Shown in pieces: positions 52,527 through 60,513 of a DNA stretch of 64,000 nt. How positions within the stretch are numbered: position 1 is the stretch's first letter; each line of letters starts with the position of its first letter. The notes under the pieces were generated by a model. The model made no database searches, was not told where the DNA came from, and saw nothing but the letters and a program-made list of their open reading frames with translations. This stretch comes from a virus, in IMG/VR virus record IMGVR_UViG_3300031857_000156, positions 1 through 64,000 of that record; one strand, 5' to 3'. Both the position numbers and the translations under genes were made by a program.

Positions 52527-53039
52527 ATGGCAAAAGCAATCAAAGTAGTAACAGGCAAGGTTCGTTTCTCTTACGCTCATGTGTTTCAGCCCCAGACTCC
52601 CAACGAGGGCGGCACACCAAAGTACTCCGTGTCTTTGATCATTCCAAAGAGCGACAAAGAAACCATCGAGAAGATCAACAAGGCTGTTGAAGAGGCAAAG
52701 AAAGAGTACGCCACCATCTGGGGCGGCACTGTTCCTAAAGGCCTCAAAGGCGGTCTGCGCGATGGTGACGCTGAGAAAGACGATCCTGCTTATGAAAATT
52801 CGTACTTCATCAATGCAAACTCCACGCAAAAACCTGGAGTCGTTGACGCGGATCTAAATCCGATCATGGATGTGTCGGAGTTTTACTCCGGCTGCTTTGG
52901 TCGCGCTTCGATCAGTTTTTACGGCTACAACAGCAACGGCTCTAAAGGCGTTGGCTGCGGTTTGAATAACGTCCAGAAACTCGAAGACGGTGAAAAGCTT
53001 GGTGGTGCTACAAGCGCAACCGTGGATTTTGCGATTTAA
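52527..53039 (+). CDS. ssDNA-binding protein, DUF2815 type
   Basis: 170 residues. KVVTGKVRFSYAHVFQPQTPNEGGTPKYSVSLIIPKSD and FYSGCFGRASISFYGYNSNGSKGVGCGLNNVQKLEDGE are the OB-fold segments of DUF2815. It would coat single-stranded DNA during replication. The site aaggaagccaag lies before the ATG. It follows a phage promoter motif. Confidence 0.85.
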   Translation: MAKAIKVVTGKVRFSYAHVFQPQTPNEGGTPKYSVSLIIPKSDKETIEKINKAVEEAKKEYATIWGGTVPKGLKGGLRDGDAEKDDPAYENSYFINANSTQKPGVVDADLNPIMDVSEFYSGCFGRASISFYGYNSNGSKGVGCGLNNVQKLEDGEKLGGATSATVDFAI

Positions 53040-53133
53040 AAGACTAACCCCTGCAATCCGCGCTGCCATTTTTCGTGGCGCGCGGCTCGCTTCTGTACAG
53101 GAGAAAAAATTGAAAGTTAAAAAGGCAGAAAAA

Positions 53134-53469
53134 ATGAGTTTTTATCGATTCTTCCCCAACAACCAAAACTTTGTAGTCGCTTCGGGCGAAGCTCGTAGTC
53201 CTACAGATTTTTGGATGTCACTGGACTTTGGTGATGGTTCAGAAAAAGCCTCATTTTCATTCGGTGATTGGAACAATAAGGCTTCCATGGAATTGCTCAA
53301 GAGCATGCAACGTGCTGTTGAGGAAGCGATGGAGTTCTATGAGAAAGCCCTTAACCTGCCCCCGGTTACCAAAAATCTCTCCAAAGATTATGATAGTATG
53401 CTAAGCAGCCTTAAGCCCGTGGCTCCCAAAAAGAGGCCCGCGGTCAAGAAAGCAAAAGCTAAGTCGTAA
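53134..53469 (+). CDS. Hypothetical protein
   Basis: 111 residues from the ATG at 53134; a TTG at 53110 with aggag 7 nt before it is an alternative adding eight residues. FYRFFPNNQNFVVASGEARSPTDFWMSLDFGDGSEKASFSFGDW is beta-rich, then comes a helix and a Lys/Pro-rich tail. A CCGCGC/GCGCGG hairpin lies in the gap upstream. Unknown. Confidence 0.6.
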   Translation: MSFYRFFPNNQNFVVASGEARSPTDFWMSLDFGDGSEKASFSFGDWNNKASMELLKSMQRAVEEAMEFYEKALNLPPVTKNLSKDYDSMLSSLKPVAPKKRPAVKKAKAKS

Positions 53470-53485
53470 TTCTTTTCTGCAGTAA

Positions 53486-53563
53486 GCCGTCTTCGTCTAA
53501 CAATTAAGTGTCCCGGGCTACCCGGGAAGATGTGGTGTGAGAATCCCACAGGCGGCTTTTTTT
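53486..53563 (+). promoter_or_regulatory. Candidate cobalamin-type riboswitch
   Basis: CCGGGAAGATGTGGTGTGAG followed by AATCCCAC repeats the cobalamin riboswitch core GGGAA-N-GGUG-N-GAAUCC, with GTGG/CCAC as a P6-like stem. GCCG...CGGC closes it, and a T7 run follows (53557-53563), as in a terminating switch. It is 30 nt before the start of a B12-dependent reductase. The B12 box and other canonical parts are not seen, so this may be a small variant class. Confidence 0.45.
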
Positions 53564-53592
53564 ACTTCACCATTTACCAAAAAGAAAAATAC

Positions 53593-55458
53593 ATGGACCA
53601 GTATCAAGAATACATCGCAGCAAGCCGTTACGCCCGTTACATCGACGAAAAGGGAAGACGCGAGAATTGGAGCGAAACGGTGTGGCGTTATGTTGACTAC
53701 ATCTTTTCACGCACGCCGGCAATTGCAGAAAACCAAGATTTAAAACACCGCGTTTACAGTTCGATCTATGAATTAAAAGTTATGCCGTCCATGCGTGCTG
53801 TGATGACGGCAGGAAAGAGTGCAGATCGTGACAATACCTGTGTCTATAATTGTTCATATCTCCCCGTCGACGATCCGAAGTCTTTCGACGAAGCTATGTT
53901 CATCCTGCTCTGCGGTACTGGTGTCGGGTTCAGTGTTGAATCCAAATATGTTACTCAGCTGCCCGAGGTGCCGGAAAAACTTTTTAACAGCGACCACGTC
54001 ATCTCGGTCCACGACTCAAAAGAAGGCTGGGCGAAAGCGCTAAGGTTGTTAATCGCTCACCTGTATGCCGGCGAGATCCCGAAGTGGGATGTCTCGAGCG
54101 TCAGGCCCGCGGGCGCCAGACTTAAAACATTTGGTGGCCGCGCATCGGGGCCCGAACCCCTGGTTGATTTGTTCCAGTTTGTTGTCAACACATTCAAGCA
54201 CGCGACGGGCCGCAAGCTAAACTCGCTTGAGTGCCATGATGTTATGTGTAAAATTGGTGAGGTTGTAGTCGTTGGTGGCGTGCGTCGCTCCGCCATGATC
54301 TCTCTGTCTGATCTCGATGACGAAAGGATTCGCCATGCCAAAGCTGGTCCTTGGTGGGAAACTGCTCCCCATCGTGCACTCGCCAACAATAGCGCGGTTT
54401 ACAATGAGACTCCGACGGTTGGAAAGTTCATGGAAGAGTGGCTGTCCTTATACAACTCACATTCTGGCGAACGAGGAATTTTTAATCGTGAGGCTGCGCG
54501 TAAGACCGTTGCAAAATATGGGCATCGCGATCCCGACCATGAGTTTGGAACAAACCCCTGCTCTGAAATTATTCTTCGACCGTATCAGTTCTGTAATCTC
54601 ACAGAGGTTGTCGTTCGTGCAGATGACACGATTGATACGCTTAAAGATAAAGTGGAGCTGGCTACGATTCTTGGCACAATCCAGGCCACGTTTACAAAGT
54701 TCCCGTATCTCCGTAAAGTCTGGCAGCGCAACACCGAAGAAGAAAGATTGTTAGGTGTTTCGCTAACAGGCATCTATGACAATGACATGATGGTGCAGGG
54801 CAAAGAGGATGTGTTGTCCGTCTTGCGCGAGCATGCCAGAAAGGTAAATGACGAATATGCCACGCTCCTCGGAATACCTAAATCTGCTGCTATCACTTGT
54901 GTTAAGCCATCAGGAACAGTATCACAGCTTGTCGATTCAGCTTCTGGAATACACCCAAGACACTCCAAATATTACATCCGAAGAGTACGAGGAGATAAAA
55001 AAGATCCTCTTACATCTTTCCTCGTCGGACAAGGAGTTCCATCAGAAGATTGCGTCTATAAGCCGACCCAGACTACGGTGTTTAGTTTTCCCCAAAAGGC
55101 CCCCGCTGGGGTTGTCAGATCAGATGTGACGCCGATCTCCCACCTGGAAAACTGGCTGCGCTATCAGCGGCACTGGTGTGAACACAAGCCGTCTGTTACA
55201 ATCTCTGTCGAAGAGAAAGACTGGCCGACGGTTGGCGCGTGGGTCTGGGAACACTTTGATGAGATCTCCGGCGTATCGTTTTTGCCGTATGATGGTGGCA
55301 CGTATCGTCAGGCACCCTATGAGGAGTGTACTGAAGAGGAATACAACCAGCTAAAAGCTAAGATGCCAACGCTGGATTGGAGTAAGTTTCGTGAAGAGAC
55401 GGACAACGTCGAGGGAGCTCAAATGCTTGCCTGCGTTTCCGGAGTCTGCGAAATATAG
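53593..55458 (+). CDS. Adenosylcobalamin-dependent (class II) ribonucleotide reductase
   Basis: 621 residues from the ATG at 53593; a longer frame from 53530 would translate the riboswitch region. CVYNCSYLP (C83, C87), NPCSEI (C323) and a C-terminal CVSGVC pair (C614, C619) fit the radical-based class II enzymes. There is no separate beta subunit gene here, consistent with B12 dependence. It converts ribonucleotides to deoxyribonucleotides for phage DNA. Confidence 0.82.
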   Translation: MDQYQEYIAASRYARYIDEKGRRENWSETVWRYVDYIFSRTPAIAENQDLKHRVYSSIYELKVMPSMRAVMTAGKSADRDNTCVYNCSYLPVDDPKSFDEAMFILLCGTGVGFSVESKYVTQLPEVPEKLFNSDHVISVHDSKEGWAKALRLLIAHLYAGEIPKWDVSSVRPAGARLKTFGGRASGPEPLVDLFQFVVNTFKHATGRKLNSLECHDVMCKIGEVVVVGGVRRSAMISLSDLDDERIRHAKAGPWWETAPHRALANNSAVYNETPTVGKFMEEWLSLYNSHSGERGIFNREAARKTVAKYGHRDPDHEFGTNPCSEIILRPYQFCNLTEVVVRADDTIDTLKDKVELATILGTIQATFTKFPYLRKVWQRNTEEERLLGVSLTGIYDNDMMVQGKEDVLSVLREHARKVNDEYATLLGIPKSAAITCVKPSGTVSQLVDSASGIHPRHSKYYIRRVRGDKKDPLTSFLVGQGVPSEDCVYKPTQTTVFSFPQKAPAGVVRSDVTPISHLENWLRYQRHWCEHKPSVTISVEEKDWPTVGAWVWEHFDEISGVSFLPYDGGTYRQAPYEECTEEEYNQLKAKMPTLDWSKFREETDNVEGAQMLACVSGVCEI

Positions 55459-55486
55459 TTTTGTGGTGCATGGTGAGTAGTACTTA

Positions 55487-55587
55487 TAGGGGGCGTCAGG
55501 CAGGCATCAGAGGATGTGGCAAGCGGAGTATTTTCCTGCCTTCATAACCGCAAGTAGTAGCCACCAAATCTGGCCCCCTACTTTTTT
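55487..55587 (+). other. Pseudoknot-capable structured RNA with T-run
   Basis: TAGGGGGC (55487) pairs with GCCCCCTA (55573), followed by CTTTTTT. Inside, GGCAGG/CCTGCC (55499/55535), GTGGC/GCCAC (55516/55560) and GCGG/CCGC (55523/55548) are complementary and cross each other, so pseudoknots are possible. It lies between the reductase and polymerase genes. It may be a terminator with added structure or a riboswitch; class not recognised. Confidence 0.45.
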
Positions 55588-55623
55588 AACCGCCGATACG
55601 TCGGCTTGCCTTAGGAGCACAGC

Positions 55624-57522
55624 ATGTCAATTACAGCATCAATCGACTTCGAGACCCGCAGCACTGTAGACCTACCAGACTTTGGTTTGGATAAGTACTG
55701 CAAGGATCGCACTACCGAAGTCATCTGCATGGCGTATTCGATTGACGGAAACGCCGTCCGCATTTGGACACCGGACCAAATGCCTCCCGAGTGGCTCTTT
55801 GACCCCGAGACAAAATTCACCGCATGGAATGCGGCGTTCGAGGCCAACATCATGCGCCACGTTCTCAAGATCCCCGTCGCTTGGAGTCAATTCATAGACA
55901 GCATGGCCCTAGCCGCGGCCAACAATCTTCCACAATCATTGGAAGAGTGTGCGCTCGTGCTAAAAGTGACCGATCAAAAAGATCCCACCGGCAAGCGGCT
56001 CATTCAAAAACTCTCCAAACCAAAACGCAACGGGGAGTTTGAAAAGGATTCTCTCTTGCTCGCGCAGATGTATGAGTACTGTAAGCAGGACGTGCGCACC
56101 GAGATGGCCGTGGCACGCGAGCTACGCGCGCTGACGGATAGAGAGCAGCGTGTGTGGGAGATAACGCAGATGATTAACGACCGCGGCGTGCCAGTCGATC
56201 CTGCCGAGCTTAATCATGCGATTGCCGCCGTGACAATTAACAAGGCGCAAATTAACTCGGAGATCACTGCGCTGACCGGCGGCATCACGGCCAATCAGCC
56301 GGCGAAGTTAGCTGAGATCCTCCGGGCCTCTGGGGTCGCCGTCGATGACCTTACCGCTGAGACGGTCAGCAAACTCCTTGCTAGTTCCGATACACCAAAG
56401 CAGGTCCGGCGGATTTTGGAGCTGCGGCGGCTCGGTTCGCTCACCAGCGTAGCCAAGTATGAAAAGATGCTCGAGGTTCAAGTCGGCGGCCGTATCCGCA
56501 ACACGCTCGTCTACCACGGCGCCAGCACCGGCCGCTTCGCTTCCAGGGGCGGGCTTAATCTTCAAAACCTGGCCAGGCCAACATTGGACGATAAGGCCAT
56601 AGAGGAGGCCGTAGAGCGGATCTTAGTGCTGGGTAGAGGCGGCACCATGGACGAGCTATCCAGCCTCGTACGGAGCGCCATAAAGGCTCCTAGCGGGTAT
56701 GTTTTTGTGGACGCTGATTTCTCAAGTATAGAGAACAGGGTCGCGTCCTGGATTGCCGGCCAGAATGACAAGGTGGAGCTTTTCCGTCAGGGCTTAGATG
56801 AATACAAGACGTTTGCCGCTAATAGCCTGTATGGGGTGCCGTACGAGGAAGTTACCAAAGAGATGCGGCAGGTGTCTAAGTCGGCCGTTCTCGGGTGCAT
56901 GTTTGGGCAGGGTTCCCGCGGGCTGGTTGAGTATGCTGAGGGGATGGGTGTCACACTAAGCGAAGCCCAGAGCGAGAGGGCTGTTAAAGCTTACCGCCAG
57001 GAGTACCACATGGTTAAGTCCACTTGGTACGATTACGAAACTTGTGCGGTACAAGCTATACAGAATCCTGGCGAGGGCGTTAAGTCAGGCAGAGTGGCGT
57101 TTAAGGTTGCCAAGCACGCACTGTGGATGCAGCTACCCAGCGGGCGGCTTATCTGCTGGCGGGATCCAAAGGTCGAGGACCAGCTGACTCCCTGGGGCGA
57201 AATGAGGCCCGGGGTCACTGTTTTCAACCAAAACACTTTTACTAGGAAGTGGGGTCGAAACAAGCTTATTGGATCGAGTATATTTCAGAGTGCTGTGCAG
57301 GCTACTGCCAGGGATATGCTTACCGAGGCTATGCTTGCGCTTGACGAAAAAGGATTTGAAGTGGTCAACAGCGTTCACGATGAGGTTCTCCTGTTGGTTA
57401 AGCAGGCAGATGCAGAGTCCGCCTTGGGACGGGCGATCGATTTAATGACCACTCCTCCCAAATGGGCTCCTGATTTTCCTCTAGCCGCTGAGGGCTGGCA
57501 CGGCAAGCGCTACCGCAAGTAG
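55624..57522 (+). CDS. DNA polymerase family A with proofreading domain
   Basis: 632 residues. The 3'-5' exonuclease begins SIDFETRS (exo I, D8/E10), with TAWNAAFEANIMRH (exo II) and EYCKQDVRTE (exo III). The polymerase motif A is VDADFSSIENRV (D363), motif B RQVSKSAVLGCMFGQ (R415, K419), and motif C NSVHDEV (H585, D586). Phage-type replicative enzyme. A ttaggagcac site precedes the ATG; the stop faces the stop of the next gene one base away. Confidence 0.93.
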   Translation: MSITASIDFETRSTVDLPDFGLDKYCKDRTTEVICMAYSIDGNAVRIWTPDQMPPEWLFDPETKFTAWNAAFEANIMRHVLKIPVAWSQFIDSMALAAANNLPQSLEECALVLKVTDQKDPTGKRLIQKLSKPKRNGEFEKDSLLLAQMYEYCKQDVRTEMAVARELRALTDREQRVWEITQMINDRGVPVDPAELNHAIAAVTINKAQINSEITALTGGITANQPAKLAEILRASGVAVDDLTAETVSKLLASSDTPKQVRRILELRRLGSLTSVAKYEKMLEVQVGGRIRNTLVYHGASTGRFASRGGLNLQNLARPTLDDKAIEEAVERILVLGRGGTMDELSSLVRSAIKAPSGYVFVDADFSSIENRVASWIAGQNDKVELFRQGLDEYKTFAANSLYGVPYEEVTKEMRQVSKSAVLGCMFGQGSRGLVEYAEGMGVTLSEAQSERAVKAYRQEYHMVKSTWYDYETCAVQAIQNPGEGVKSGRVAFKVAKHALWMQLPSGRLICWRDPKVEDQLTPWGEMRPGVTVFNQNTFTRKWGRNKLIGSSIFQSAVQATARDMLTEAMLALDEKGFEVVNSVHDEVLLLVKQADAESALGRAIDLMTTPPKWAPDFPLAAEGWHGKRYRK

Positions 57523-57523
57523 G

Positions 57524-58705
57524 CTAACAGTTCCAGGCCCGCAGCGATTTGTTAATGCGGCTATCGGGATCGTTAGCCGTTTTGGCAGACGTAAGTTTCT
57601 TCTTCATGCCCGTCATCCGGGCACAGAATGACTTCTTGCGCGGGCCTCCCTCCGGCTGGGGACGCTTCAATGTGCCGCCGGTCTCTGCCTTATAAGATGC
57701 CCGTCCCTTGGCGTTTAGCCCGCCCTCTGGGTTCTTGCCCTCTTTGCGCTGCCATGCAGGCGTCTTGCCGCCTTCTTTGCGCTCAATTATCTGAGAGGAC
57801 ACAACATCGAGCGGGCTTAGCTCGCGCGCCTGCGTGGTGACATACTCGCGATTAAGCTGATCAATTGGCAGTGAGTGGCCATACCTGCGGCCGGCAAACG
57901 GATCCACCAGGACGGTCTCTAGGCCGGGCCTCTGACCCGTCTGCGCTGCCCGCTTGTCGGCGTAGTACTCAGCCACCCGACGCTGCGGTGACACAAAGAC
58001 GCGCTCTTTATCTGGCGCGCCAGCAAAGCCGCGGTACATTTGCTGCAGCATTTTGGCAGTGTGCCCACCGCCGGCCATCTCTTCTACCTCGCCGCCTTCT
58101 GCCTTCTTGCGGATCATGGCGCCAGCCGGGCCCAAGCCCAGTCGCTCGATGTCATAACCCTGGCCTAGCATATAACGGAGGTACTCCTGCAGCTCTGCCG
58201 GCGTGAAGCCTTTTTGGTAGGTGTCGCGCGATGTGATGATGGATGTCGGCTCGGGACCAGGGCGGCCCGTGGCTTTCATAACATCACCGCCGCGGGTTGT
58301 AATTATGCCAAGACCACCCGGCTCCATGACCCGGCCGATATCTCTCACAATCTCGTCTCTAGCCTCTCTGGGAACCACGTTCAAAACATTGAGGTTTGTA
58401 AGCCGATTGTAGGCGTCTGAAGGGATTTCACTGGCCTGCGAATAGGTAGGCGACCACCCACGCGCAAACGGCTCATAGGTCTCGTATTGACCTGGCATAG
58501 CCTGCGCGCCTTTTCCAAGGCCTGCACCATAGTCAAGCCCGCGACCCATGGCACCGCGCTGGGCAAAAACGTCCGCTGCCTTTTGGTAGGTAGGCAACGT
58601 GCCGGGGATCTGGGTGCGAGCTGCGTTGGCAGCGGGCGGAAGTTCCGCTTGTTTTCCTTGCGCAACAAGCTTAATTAAAGCATCTAATCCGCTTTTTGTT
58701 TTCAT
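57524..58705 (-). CDS. Methyltransferase-like virion protein with DUF6321 C-terminus
   Basis: 393 residues. Residues about 50-145 resemble a SAM-dependent methyltransferase (GLDYGAGLGKGAQAM, YEPFA, NVLNVVPREARDEIVRDI, LGIITTRGG). A middle part (KERVFVSPQRRVAEYYADKRA) follows. The last 75 residues (TPAWQRKEGKNPEGGLNAKGRASY, then KKSFCARMTGMKKK and DPDSRINKSLRAWNC) match DUF6321. It may travel in the virion. Confidence 0.7.
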   Translation of the reverse strand: MKTKSGLDALIKLVAQGKQAELPPAANAARTQIPGTLPTYQKAADVFAQRGAMGRGLDYGAGLGKGAQAMPGQYETYEPFARGWSPTYSQASEIPSDAYNRLTNLNVLNVVPREARDEIVRDIGRVMEPGGLGIITTRGGDVMKATGRPGPEPTSIITSRDTYQKGFTPAELQEYLRYMLGQGYDIERLGLGPAGAMIRKKAEGGEVEEMAGGGHTAKMLQQMYRGFAGAPDKERVFVSPQRRVAEYYADKRAAQTGQRPGLETVLVDPFAGRRYGHSLPIDQLNREYVTTQARELSPLDVVSSQIIERKEGGKTPAWQRKEGKNPEGGLNAKGRASYKAETGGTLKRPQPEGGPRKKSFCARMTGMKKKLTSAKTANDPDSRINKSLRAWNC

Positions 58706-60513
58706 ATATGCGCCAATCCACCGGATTTATAACCAGCATCTTCTAATTTTCTTAATAGCTCTTGGCTAAGAAATGCGTTTGGTTTTCCATGACCGCCTTT
58801 TACGCCCCTCATAAATTCCATGTACCCTGGTTGGCGGCCAGTAAAATCTTTCACTTGCTCGATCCAGTTACCTAACATCAATTCTTTAGGAACCGGACTA
58901 AAAGCAACACCTTTATCTTCCCCTTTTAGAATATAGGGAAAAGCTGAGTGAAGATCTGGTCTGTAATCCGTATCGCCAGTTAAAGAAAAAAGTCGAGTAC
59001 CAACAGAATGAGTTGGTTGCCCTAATGCCATTGGATCAGTCATTTCTTTCATAATACCAGGGTAATCAAATATCTGACCTTTACGACCACCAACGCCTTC
59101 TCCGCCAATAACTTCACTAATTGCTGCTCTACGATCAAAAGTATTGCCCATCTGTTTTAACATTTCCGGATTTGCAACATCCAAACCAGAAAGTTTTAAA
59201 GCAGAGTATTTTTTGTAATCTGAAAGCCTTTTGTTCATGGCCTCTCTTAGCTCTGGGGGCAACTTTCCCATAGCTGCTTGACGAGAAAATTCATCTGTCA
59301 ACATGTCGTAAACATGTTGATTAGATCTGTGTTGCGCTTCTGAACCAATAAAGGGAGACCAAATAATTTTATCTTCTGGGAATCGTTTGTTTATATTTGT
59401 TATTGAAGTGGCTTTTGGTTTTGACGCAACACCCCAAGCGGCTTTTGCTTCTGCATACCGTGGATCTTCTAATTGAAATTTAGAAAAACCCGGGCCTCCT
59501 AAATCGCCGCCCGTGGATCGCATGCGATCTGATTCCGTTACGTATAGATACTTATCTGCGTGTGGCCCCAAAGCCTCACTTGCTTTTACGACTTTTGTTT
59601 GCTTTGGGGCGAAAAACTTTTTTGCAGAATCTAAACCTCCAACTACGGCTTTTCCTCTAGCATAGCCCACTGGGCCGCCCATGGCCATGGGGTTATTCAC
59701 GCCGCCGGTTTCTTCTTTTTTATCTTCCATCATATTAAGCAACAGCGGTGCGCCAGCAGCCAAGGCTGTGCCCCCGATGCGGGTGATTGGGTGTGGGATG
59801 AAGGATAAAACGGAACCTAACGCGCCAAGCCCGCTAATGACCCCGCCGCTTACATCACCCTCACGCAGCCGGTTTATAGCATCAGTAGCCTGAAAGCCGG
59901 TGCTTGCGCCGGCAACTCCCCGGGCCGCCCAAGCCGGGAATTTACTTGCCGCGCCCTCAACTGCTCGCACAGCCGCCTGGCCCGCGGGAGGCAGCTTTTG
60001 TGAGAGCGGTGCATTCTTTGCCCGCATGCGAGCTTCCATTTCCTCGCGAGCTTTTTGCTCTTGGTAATCGGCAATTGTTAGCGGTTTGTCTTTGGTAATG
60101 GTTTTTGAAATCTTACCTTCACCAATTGGTTTACGCTGCTCTTTAAACTCTTCAACAACTTCGCGAACAGTTTCTCCTGGCCCTGCGCCGTACCCAGTTT
60201 TAGCTATGTACTTCTGACCGGGTGCTCGAGGGTCTACCGCCGCAGCTCCGGGCGAACCGCCAGGGATTTGCAAAGCTCTGCGGCCGGCCTCAGTGACCAT
60301 GGGGCCTAAAGTTAAACCACCCACCGCGCCAACGCCGCCCCACAGCAAAGGATCTTGCGCAGACAGACCAAGCTTGTCAGCCATTTGGCTAATAAAAGGT
60401 TGCGAAGACATCTGCGCGGCAATACTTTCTACCGTTTTTTGTTGCTGGTCTGGAGGCAGATTGGCAAAGCTGTCATCTACTTCGACAATGCGGCCGTTAA
60501 TTTCTAATTTCAT
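58702..60513 (-). CDS. Internal virion protein-like
   Basis: 603 residues from the ATG at 60513, chosen for its TAATG overlap. The N-terminus EINGRIVEVDDSFANLPPDQQQKTVESIAAQM is common in phage internal proteins. An Ala/Gly-rich hydrophobic stretch (about 195-270) could enter the host envelope. The C-terminal 300 residues (SALYVTESDRMRSTGGDLGGPGF-like part) form a globular domain with conserved His/Asp but no assigned activity. Probably ejected with DNA. Confidence 0.6.
   Translation of the reverse strand: MKLEINGRIVEVDDSFANLPPDQQQKTVESIAAQMSSQPFISQMADKLGLSAQDPLLWGGVGAVGGLTLGPMVTEAGRRALQIPGGSPGAAAVDPRAPGQKYIAKTGYGAGPGETVREVVEEFKEQRKPIGEGKISKTITKDKPLTIADYQEQKAREEMEARMRAKNAPLSQKLPPAGQAAVRAVEGAASKFPAWAARGVAGASTGFQATDAINRLREGDVSGGVISGLGALGSVLSFIPHPITRIGGTALAAGAPLLLNMMEDKKEETGGVNNPMAMGGPVGYARGKAVVGGLDSAKKFFAPKQTKVVKASEALGPHADKYLYVTESDRMRSTGGDLGGPGFSKFQLEDPRYAEAKAAWGVASKPKATSITNINKRFPEDKIIWSPFIGSEAQHRSNQHVYDMLTDEFSRQAAMGKLPPELREAMNKRLSDYKKYSALKLSGLDVANPEMLKQMGNTFDRRAAISEVIGGEGVGGRKGQIFDYPGIMKEMTDPMALGQPTHSVGTRLFSLTGDTDYRPDLHSAFPYILKGEDKGVAFSPVPKELMLGNWIEQVKDFTGRQPGYMEFMRGVKGGHGKPNAFLSQELLRKLEDAGYKSGGLAHI

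Noticed and set aside
53530-53592. Upstream start for the ribonucleotide reductase
   Set aside because: The added residues come from the riboswitch-like stem and the T-run; the ATG at 53593 matches the usual family start.
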